Under the pieces are notes generated by a model that saw only the letters and a list, made by a program, of their open reading frames with translations, made no database searches and was not told the origin of the DNA. The translations under genes were made by a program, and so were the position numbers. A DNA stretch of 64,000 bases, from positions 124,001 to 188,000 of the forward strand of contig NZ_FOPC01000004.1 in the NCBI RefSeq assembly GCF_900113375.1, given 5' to 3'. This DNA is from Algoriphagus hitonicola (GTDB lineage: Bacteria > Bacteroidota > Bacteroidia > Cytophagales > Cyclobacteriaceae). Each line of letters starts with the position of its first letter. Positions within the stretch are counted from its first letter, which is position 1. This document shows positions 34,014 to 40,104 of this stretch, one piece after another.

Positions 34014-34145
34014 TTAAGATTTTTTTCTTCTTCTAATCACTAGATAAATAATTAAACCAATAAACAAAACCCCAAAAATTTGCCAAGCTAGAATCCCTGA
34101 ATTCGGCATCTCTATATCGTAACTTAAGAATTTGAGCATCTTCAT
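34014..34145 (-). CDS. 43-residue single-pass membrane peptide
   Basis: From ATG 34145: MKMLKFLSYDIEMPNSG, then a hydrophobic helix (FGVLFIGLIIYLVI) and a basic tail RRRKKS. Begins 11 bases after the stop of lipoprotein 2, the same spacing as the 40-residue peptide after lipoprotein 1. The sequences share size, topology and position more than residues. Function unknown. Confidence 0.6.
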   Translation of the reverse strand: MKMLKFLSYDIEMPNSGILAWQIFGVLFIGLIIYLVIRRRKKS

Positions 34146-34156
34146 AAATTAAAAAT

Positions 34157-34883
34157 TTAAGGGATAATTTCAGTGTAGGAAACTTGACCAGTACATCCAT
34201 CAACTCTTATCCGAACATTTCTTATTTCACTTGTCCAAATATCTCCTACTCCTTCAACAAATAGAACATATCGAATTGAGTAGGTGTAAATTCCTGAATA
34301 TTGATAATTGTTTGAACTTGATGCATATTGTTCATTATTAAAGGTGTTTTTTCCTAAGGCAGTCATAAAAGTTAATCCACCGAGTGTAGCATCAAAGTTT
34401 GAAATCAGTCCATCTCCATTTCCTGTTTGAAATGAAATATCAATGTAGGTCTGTGAACTAATGCCAATTCTTCCATAAACATTCCTCCAATTCTCCAAAC
34501 ACCTAATCTTAAATTCTTGGGTTTTTAACCTGTCTTCTATAAAAAAAGAGGCTTCTGAAGACTTGATGATGGGAATAGATTCTAAATTATTTCTATCCAA
34601 TACATTTCTTAAAACTGTTTCATCCAATATTTTTTCTTTAAGAACTTGGATAACCGACTCTAATTCTGCGAGACTAACTATTTTTATCCCGCTGCTTTCA
34701 TTGGTTCTGATATCCTCTAATTGGAAATCATACTTTTTTAAAATTTCATTAACTGAACTTTCTGCTATTGATATTTCTTTTATATCATCTTCAATTGGAA
34801 CACAAGAGGTCAATTTGTAAAAGATCAAAAAAACTGTACAAATTAGAAGAAAATGTTAGCTGTTTGCTGTTTGCTGTTTTCAT
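34157..34883 (-). CDS. Lipoprotein 2 (VDGCTGQVS C-terminus); start disrupted
   Basis: Paralogue of the 31601 lipoprotein. The C-terminal half ends RVDGCTGQVSYTEIIP, and the hydrophobic LLICTVFLIFYKLTSC is a lipoprotein signal with Cys at TSC. The leader ATG at 34883 is out of frame, and a point change in the first repeat (TTAGCTG) creates a TAA in the signal frame, so even a two-repeat state would stop. Only a weak TTG at 34828 could start it (MIFYKLTSC). Probably a locked-off or decaying gene; deleting one T from the T7 run at 34825-34831 would restore a frame from the ATG. Confidence 0.55.
34856..34876 (-). repeat. Heptanucleotide tract at start of lipoprotein 2 (one degenerate unit)
   Basis: TTAGCTG followed by two exact TTTGCTG copies. 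Same position relative to the ATG as in the other two leaders. The degenerate unit puts a stop codon in the lipoprotein frame. Confidence 0.8.
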
Positions 34884-34905
34884 AAAGTTTAAATTTTTAA
34901 CTCCT

Positions 34906-34913
34906 CAAACCTA
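34906..34913 (-). promoter_or_regulatory. Leader -7 box, locus 2
   Basis: Minus strand TAGGTTTG, full TAnnTTTG match, 23 bases before the leader ATG. A TTTG that could serve as -33 lies 16 bases upstream, a few bases short of the usual spacing, at the edge of the terminator stem. Confidence 0.5.
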
Positions 34914-34930
34914 AGGCTAAAAAAAGTCCC

Positions 34931-34958
34931 AAAAAATACCTAGAACTGGGTATTTTTT
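34931..34958 (-). terminator. Terminator after immunity cassette B
   Basis: Second copy of the leader hairpin, AAAAAATACCTA/TGGGTATTTTTT with a GAAC loop and one wobble pair. Confidence 0.75.
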
Positions 34959-35089
34959 GGAGGTTTTCTTTCAGTTTTGAAGAAATCCTTAGCCTTTCTA
35001 TCGATCTGAATCGTCAGATGGGGAGAAAAGTCCTTATTCAGCATCTTGGAAAACAAGGTCAACTTTTAATAAAATAAATAGTCTGCCTT

Positions 35090-35578
35090 TTACTGTAATT
35101 GCTCTTTAATAAAATAGGTACAGCCTTTATCTGTCCAGCTTTCCCCAGTTTTAATGGGAATCAACTCTGCTTCAAAGATATCCTGCCCTCGATAACCCAA
35201 GCCCTGAAGATCGTCTGCGTCCAGAAAGTCCCCCAACTTTTGAGAAAGGTCTATGATTAGTTTGTGCTTGATCAAATAGGCGGATTGAAGGACCAAATAG
35301 CGGGGATCATTGTTTTTCGGTTCCACGAATTTTAATTGTGCAATCAACTCAAACATCGATACCGGCTGATACCAGGAATCCCCGGCATTTTCCCATTCCC
35401 GATCTTCTATATCGAGGGGAGTGAGGGGCAGTTGGTAGCGGTCTACCAGATAGCTTAAAGCTTCCCTTGCTTGCTCTTCTGGAGAAAGGTCGGACTCATA
35501 GAGTTGGGTGATTTTTTGCTGGAGACTTTGCTCAGATTCTACCCATTCTTCCAGACTGGGCCATGGCTTTCGTTGCAA
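35090..35578 (-). CDS. 162-aa protein of the immunity cassette, copy B
   Basis: Differs from the 32556 copy at about three residues (MQRKPW versus MQPKSW at the start, Q25 for E25). Its start codon is TTG where copy A has ATG, so it may be translated less. No family recognised. Follows the toxin-Imm11 pair with a hairpin in between. Confidence 0.72.
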   Translation of the reverse strand: MQRKPWPSLEEWVESEQSLQQKITQLYESDLSPEEQAREALSYLVDRYQLPLTPLDIEDREWENAGDSWYQPVSMFELIAQLKFVEPKNNDPRYLVLQSAYLIKHKLIIDLSQKLGDFLDADDLQGLGYRGQDIFEAELIPIKTGESWTDKGCTYFIKEQLQ

Positions 35579-35601
35579 AAGGGATCTTTTTGTTTGAAGA
35601 A

Positions 35602-35632
35602 AATTCAGCCCAGCATTGCGCCGGGCTGAATT
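35602..35632 (-). terminator. Hairpin between Imm11 copy B and the 162-aa gene
   Basis: 10-bp stem AATTCAGCCC/GGGCTGAATT with an 11-base loop, just after the Imm11 stop, followed by TTTTC on the minus strand. Different sequence from the hairpin in cassette A though the flanks are nearly identical. Confidence 0.6.
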
Positions 35633-35637
35633 CTGAT

Positions 35638-36357
35638 TTATTTATAGAATTGCTTTCTCAGCCCATTGGGACCGTACCATTCTTCATCGGAGATTTCCAG
35701 AGGTTTGAATTCAATACCTTTGTCCATTTTTTGCTTTTGGAGTTCATTCTTCAGCTCCTCTGAAACAATTAGATATCTGGGACCTGTAATATGAATGGAT
35801 AGAATATGGTATGGGCATCCCTCTTTTATAAATATTTTATAAGGAGATCGTTCATCCATATGCCACATTTCCTTTTCTCGGAAATTGATGAAATCATTCA
35901 GATTTTTAAATTGAATAATTTGTTCAGTCACTTCATATCTGGCACGAGGTTGACTTTCCTCACTAATGAGTTTTCTTTTTCTGAAAAAGAATTCAGATTT
36001 CCTAAAATCTACCCATTCATCGTCAAAGATTACCTTGTCTGTAATCCAAAATCCTTTCACTGGTTCTTTTCCTCTGATGACCGGGCAAGGATAATACCGG
36101 ATATTATCTTTTCTAAATGATTCTATAAGCGATTTTGCTTTTGTGGATACAATGACCCGCATAGATAGATTTGATGAGGGTCTATAGAAGTCCAAAAACT
36201 TACCCCCAGCTTTAAGTATTTGACTATGGATTTTATAGGTAGACAAATCTTTGACCTCTCGCTCTTGGCTCCCCATTATTAAGTCTTCATCTTTGAAATC
36301 AGAATTATATTGGATTTTGCAAACATTACCTATTATATGTACTTCAAAATAGTTCAT
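35638..36357 (-). CDS. Imm11-type (DUF1629-like) immunity protein, copy B
   Basis: 239 residues, paralogue of 33102-33821. The ATG overlaps the stop codon of the AHH toxin gene by four bases, the usual layout for a cognate immunity gene. Same ends (NYFEV start; GPNGLRKQFYK end) but a distinct middle (residues 115-203), where toxin recognition may lie. Predicted to bind and neutralise the AHH nuclease in the cytoplasm (no signal peptide). Confidence 0.75.
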   Translation of the reverse strand: MNYFEVHIIGNVCKIQYNSDFKDEDLIMGSQEREVKDLSTYKIHSQILKAGGKFLDFYRPSSNLSMRVIVSTKAKSLIESFRKDNIRYYPCPVIRGKEPVKGFWITDKVIFDDEWVDFRKSEFFFRKRKLISEESQPRARYEVTEQIIQFKNLNDFINFREKEMWHMDERSPYKIFIKEGCPYHILSIHITGPRYLIVSEELKNELQKQKMDKGIEFKPLEISDEEWYGPNGLRKQFYK

Positions 36358-38222
36358 TTGAAATTAAGATCATTAATTTTTACGTTTGGATTATTTTGGA
36401 TTAGTTGTGATAGTTGATCCATTTTATTTTGTAAAAATATCATGGCCTGGTCTGGAGTGGCATTTGGAAAATCTTCATTATACAAATCTAAAATTACTTC
36501 TATTCTAGAATTATAACTTGGATGGCTGGTGTTCTGCCACATATCTACTGCAATCCCATTATCAATTTCATTAATATGAAATGGGTTATTCTTTGCTTTA
36601 GCCGCCTTTTGAATAACCGGATGGTTAACATGTTCCAAAGGTAAAATGTGGTGAGCGTGCTTGCTAGGATCCGTAATACCCATTGCAGTTCTTAACCTAG
36701 TGCCACCAAATTTGATCAGCCCACCATCCTTCACCCAAATTTGTGAAATTTTCCTCGATGTCCCGGGAATAATTCCTTTTAATCTTAAAGCTCCTTTTAC
36801 TGTTGTAGAAAACAAACCAATCACAGGAGTAGCGGCCACCAAACTCAGATTACCATTGACCCGATCTCCTTCCAAGTAATATAACCCCGCATTAAGCAAA
36901 TCAGCTGGTGTCCCCAATCCTTCAATCAAACCTATTCCATCTAATGCAAGGTGGATAGCTTCCTTTGCCGTTTCATAAAATAATTTCTCTGAAGACCAAT
37001 TGGGGTTCGCCTGTTTAAGAATTGCATATTTGACTTCAAAATAGGCTTGGAGGAGCCTTATTACTATATCGTTTGAAAAATTGGCTTCTGATTCCACCAT
37101 TAGTCCATCAATCGCCAAACCAAATGTGGAATTAAACCTTCCAGAAAAAGCTCCATTCATTCCAGCCGTAACTGTAAAAAGAGCGGCATCCACATCCACA
37201 TTAATTTCCGATTGAAAAACTTGAAGTAATTCATCTGAAAAACTCTGATTCTGGGACTGGCTTAGGTAAGCTAATTCAAAATCACTAAGGATCCCGCCCA
37301 GTTCTCGATCGATAGCTGTTGCTGTACGGGTAAGAGTAAATGCCGGACTGCCGAAGTCAGAAACTTCACAATCCATACAGGTCATCAATTCACTATTTTT
37401 GATAGCAAGTTTTCTTCTATTTGCCTCATCACACCTAATAGTAATTACCTGACTTTGGTTTCCACAGTTGCAAAGATGTGTATGTGAAGCACCATCACAG
37501 CCACAAGGAGTATAACTTATAGTCCAAGAACAAGAAATTGATCCACTACCACTTCCAGGTGTTCCCCCTCCACCTGGAGTAATCCACGCATCTCCTCCTC
37601 CTCCAGTAGATCCTCCGGAGCCTGAACCTGAATCAATCGTCACTTGGTCACATACCACCGGGTCTCTGTTTCCATCAAATACTCCCTGACACCTTTCCAA
37701 AAAATTAGGATTGGAATCATTGAAAAAGTTGGAAAATGAAAAGCGCTTAATGATTGCCCCTGACTGAAGAAAATCTTTATGGTCTAAAAATGACTGATAC
37801 TGTATGCTGTCAAATTCGTACTTTAGTACATATTGATCCAGCAGATTATCCAGGCTATCGGTGACCACCACCAAGTTGAAGGTGCTAAACCGATCACCCT
37901 TTTCCAGAAAAGGTACCGTGTACGTTTTCCTCAGTGTTGAATCCTGCGTAAGCAGGGACGCATCCAGATCAAACAAAAAATCTGAAATCTCACGATTGCG
38001 GGCGGATTGTATAATATCTACCCCAACCCGCTTGCCCATTTTCAATCCTAGATTTTGCAGATCCGCTGGATCGGCAGACTGCACCTTGAATTGACCCTGT
38101 TCACTTTCAATAGTATCCTTTTCGAGTGCCGGATCGGTATCGATCTCCTGCTGGCAACCCCAAAAATTTAGTAAAAAGACTACGGCTAAAAGTCCTTTAA
38201 AAATCAGTTCTTTTAAAGCCAA
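36354..38222 (-). CDS. Polymorphic toxin: lipoprotein with pre-toxin and AHH nuclease domains
   Basis: 622 residues from a TTG at 38222; 630 if the leader ATG (38253) were in frame. A signal peptide ends FWGC (lipobox). Then an N-terminal region of unknown fold, a Gly/Ser linker (about 210-235) and a Cys-rich stretch (SYTPCGCDGASHTHLCNCG, CMDC). A helical pre-toxin region follows with EGLGTPADLLNAGLYYLEGD, like PT-TG domains. The C-terminal ~100 residues form an AHH (HNH/EndoVII-fold) nuclease: HAHHILPLEHV ... NGIAVDMWQNTSHPSYN. Predicted antibacterial DNase or RNase. The leader ATG is out of frame because of a 3x7-bp tract; two repeats would restore MKTANSKLLALKEL plus the signal. Confidence 0.8.
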   Translation of the reverse strand: MALKELIFKGLLAVVFLLNFWGCQQEIDTDPALEKDTIESEQGQFKVQSADPADLQNLGLKMGKRVGVDIIQSARNREISDFLFDLDASLLTQDSTLRKTYTVPFLEKGDRFSTFNLVVVTDSLDNLLDQYVLKYEFDSIQYQSFLDHKDFLQSGAIIKRFSFSNFFNDSNPNFLERCQGVFDGNRDPVVCDQVTIDSGSGSGGSTGGGGDAWITPGGGGTPGSGSGSISCSWTISYTPCGCDGASHTHLCNCGNQSQVITIRCDEANRRKLAIKNSELMTCMDCEVSDFGSPAFTLTRTATAIDRELGGILSDFELAYLSQSQNQSFSDELLQVFQSEINVDVDAALFTVTAGMNGAFSGRFNSTFGLAIDGLMVESEANFSNDIVIRLLQAYFEVKYAILKQANPNWSSEKLFYETAKEAIHLALDGIGLIEGLGTPADLLNAGLYYLEGDRVNGNLSLVAATPVIGLFSTTVKGALRLKGIIPGTSRKISQIWVKDGGLIKFGGTRLRTAMGITDPSKHAHHILPLEHVNHPVIQKAAKAKNNPFHINEIDNGIAVDMWQNTSHPSYNSRIEVILDLYNEDFPNATPDQAMIFLQNKMDQLSQLIQNNPNVKINDLNFK

Positions 38223-38225
38223 AAG

Positions 38226-38246
38226 TTTGCTGTTTGCTGTTTGCTG
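38226..38246 (-). repeat. Heptanucleotide tract (TTTGCTG)3 at start of the AHH toxin gene
   Basis: Three exact copies seven bases after the leader ATG at 38253. The ATG frame stops after 18 codons as sequenced; loss of one unit fuses the ATG to the toxin signal peptide. Confidence 0.85.
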
Positions 38247-38275
38247 TTTTCATAAAGTTTAAATTTTTAACTCCT

Positions 38276-38283
38276 CAAACCTA
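38276..38283 (-). promoter_or_regulatory. Leader -7 box, toxin locus
   Basis: Minus strand TAGGTTTG, identical to locus 2 and 23 bases before the leader ATG. The leader is the same as in the other two loci from the terminator hairpin to the repeats. Confidence 0.5.
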
Positions 38284-38300
38284 AGGCTAAAAAAAGTCTC

Positions 38301-38328
38301 AAAAAATACCTAGAACTGGGTATTTTTT
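38301..38328 (-). terminator. Terminator downstream of fic, inside the third leader copy
   Basis: Third copy of the AAAAAATACC...GGTATTTTTT hairpin. Here it would end the fic transcript about 80 bases after its stop and insulate the toxin promoter. Confidence 0.75.
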
Positions 38329-38407
38329 GGGGGTTTTCTTTCGGTTTGAGAGAAAAAACCAGAATCCTTTCATGATTCCGCGACAAAGTTTAATCCCCTC
38401 GCTTTTA

Positions 38408-39514
38408 TTAAGAAATATTCAATTCATACCTTACCGATCGCCCATTCCCAAACTTGGTCAATAGACCGTGCTGTTGAAGGTATTGCAAATCTCTGGTTGC
38501 AGTGGCCTTCGAAACCTTGCAGATTGCCATGTATTTCTTTGCACTCATGCCTCCCTGAAATCCTGCTGGTCCTGCATCAAACATTTTTTGAATGACTTTG
38601 GCCTGTCGGTCCTCCAGTAAATTTTTATGCCGGTCAAAGAACTTCACTTTTTTCAAAAGAAAGGCTATTGTTGCTTTTGAGTCCCGCTGGGCCATGATGA
38701 TCACCTTAATGAAATATTCGATCCAATCGGTGATTTCCAACCGGCTTTGTGCGGCTTTTAAGGCCTTGTAATACGCTTGCTTATCGGACTCTATCGTAGT
38801 TGAAATACTTAACAAAATGGGTTTGTTGAGCCCTTGAGCTAAGGCTTTTTCGGCAAGTGCTCTTCCTATTCTCCCATTACCATCCTCAAAGGGATGAATG
38901 GATTCAAAGTACAAATGTGCGATGGCAGACTTCACCAAGGCAACACCAATGAAATCATCTAAAGGGAGTTTTGACTGATTATACCACTTCACCAACCGGT
39001 TCATTTCCTTGTCTACCCGCTGGGAAGGTGGAGCTTCAAAGTGGACCTCCTCCCTACCTATCGAGCCGGAGATTACCTGCATCGGTTCTTTACCTGACCT
39101 CCAATCTCCAGCCCGCATATTCTGGGCATGAGCAAATAAGATTTGATGCCAATTCTTAAGCATCGCTACACTAAGCGGATCGCCAAAACTAGTTCTCACT
39201 TCCACCATCAATTCAGAAATTCCGGAGGCATAGCGGTCTTTTATTCTAATCGGTGTTTTATTTAGCCCTAATTTATTTTTGATTGAGGACAGCACATCAT
39301 CACGACTATAAAACTCCCCCTCGATGGCGGAGGATTTGATCGCTTCGGAAACCATGCTATTGAGTAGTGTTTCTTCTTCCAATTCTACCGTGAGCCCTTT
39401 TTCCATCCCATTCAACTCAGCCCATTCTAAAGCAAACTCCAAAAACAAAGGCCGTATTCCCTCCAAATCATAATGAAAGTTAGGCCAATGCTGGTGTTGC
39501 CAATTGTAAGTCAT
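38408..39514 (-). CDS. Fic-family protein (AMP transferase)
   Basis: 368 residues. An N-terminal DUF4172-like segment (MTYNWQHQHWPNF) is followed by the inhibitory helix SSAIEGE (S61...E65-G66), the flap region and the complete Fic core HPFEDGNGRIGR (207-218). A winged-helix domain ends the protein (SKATATRDLQYLQQHGLL). This is the class II self-inhibited type that AMPylates or otherwise modifies proteins with ATP. No separate antitoxin gene is visible, as expected when the inhibitory helix is in the same chain. A long palindrome lies upstream (39559-39585). Confidence 0.9.
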   Translation of the reverse strand: MTYNWQHQHWPNFHYDLEGIRPLFLEFALEWAELNGMEKGLTVELEEETLLNSMVSEAIKSSAIEGEFYSRDDVLSSIKNKLGLNKTPIRIKDRYASGISELMVEVRTSFGDPLSVAMLKNWHQILFAHAQNMRAGDWRSGKEPMQVISGSIGREEVHFEAPPSQRVDKEMNRLVKWYNQSKLPLDDFIGVALVKSAIAHLYFESIHPFEDGNGRIGRALAEKALAQGLNKPILLSISTTIESDKQAYYKALKAAQSRLEITDWIEYFIKVIIMAQRDSKATIAFLLKKVKFFDRHKNLLEDRQAKVIQKMFDAGPAGFQGGMSAKKYMAICKVSKATATRDLQYLQQHGLLTKFGNGRSVRYELNIS

Positions 39515-39558
39515 GAGTAAAAATATTTTACTAATCGACTCAAATATACATTTATTTT

Positions 39559-39585
39559 GAGCCGAATAAAAAAGTTATTCGGCTC
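39559..39585 (-). promoter_or_regulatory. Perfect palindrome upstream of the Fic gene
   Basis: 11-bp arms GAGCCGAATAA/TTATTCGGCTC around AAAAG, 45 bases before the fic ATG. No T run follows on the minus strand, so it is not a terminator of an upstream gene. It could be an operator, for example for the Fic protein's own winged-helix domain, or an mRNA leader hairpin. Confidence 0.5.
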
Positions 39586-39660
39586 ATGCCTGCTATAACT
39601 GATCCGAAAATTTTGGAAAAACTGGTTATCAAAAATATCATCGATAGCAGGAAAGATAAG

Positions 39661-39704
39661 AAAAAACCTCCAAGGAATCCTGATATTTCGGAATCCCTTG
39701 GAGG
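39661..39704 (-). terminator. Terminator-like hairpin with CCTCCAAGG arms
   Basis: Arms CCTCCAAGG (39667-39675) and CCTTGGAGG (39696-39704), with an inner loop, and a T run on the minus strand. Shares its arms and the following GGTGG with the hairpin at 40004-40033. No gene precedes it on the minus strand, so it may be a relic. Confidence 0.5.
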
Positions 39705-39992
39705 GTGGATATTTTTCTCTGCTATTCGAGATTTGTAATCTCGAAGCACGATCGAAAGATTTGTAATTTTCCAAGTCGAGTCCCTCAGCTCATCCAGTTT
39801 CTCAATTTTTATTGCAATTAGTCATCTCAAAGCTATGTGACTATGTGGTTCCCCTTTTTTTCTCAACCACACAGACTTAGGGCACATAGTTTTTTCAATC
39901 CTTCTCCAGCTAACTGTCTTCCAGTCTTTACTGGTCAGAAAGTCGAGCGTCTTGAGACGCAGGACAGCGACTTAGCTAGGAAATAGTGAATT
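39705..39992. other. Intergenic region with repeat fragments
   Basis: No supported gene; the two ORFs crossing it are low-complexity overlaps of hairpins. Contains the palindrome TTCGAGATTTGTAATCTCGAA (about 39725), a CTATGTG...CACATAG inverted pair (39833-39888) and GCGTCTTGAGACGC (39948-39961), all resembling fragments of dispersed Bacteroidota repeats. Confidence 0.5.
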
Positions 39993-40033
39993 AAAAATAA
40001 AAACCCTCCAAGGGACTTGAAGCCCTTGGAGGG
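39993..40033 (-). terminator. Rho-independent terminator of the M1 peptidase gene
   Basis: Perfect 11-bp stem CCCTCCAAGGG/CCCTTGGAGGG with an 8-base loop and a T-rich tail on the minus strand, 70 bases past the stop. Confidence 0.85.
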
Positions 40034-40104
40034 TGGTGAAAACTGTCGGTTCTTTTTCGCCATGGTGAATGTCTCTCACCACTTGGGGGAATTTGCAGGT
40101 CTAA

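Larger units (their letters stand above)
34856..36357 (-). repeat. Duplicated immunity cassette, copy B
   Basis: Direct repeat of 32321-33821 (see there). This copy directly follows the AHH toxin gene and is probably the parental one, since its Imm11 start overlaps the toxin stop codon. Confidence 0.8.

Noticed and set aside
36354..39514. Fic as the antitoxin or partner of the AHH toxin
   Set aside because: It has its own promoter region and the terminator at 38301 separates the two; its inhibitory helix is in the same chain, so no partner is needed.
39511..39774. Two small minus-strand ORFs upstream of fic
   Set aside because: They run through the palindrome and hairpin sequences; no recognisable protein.
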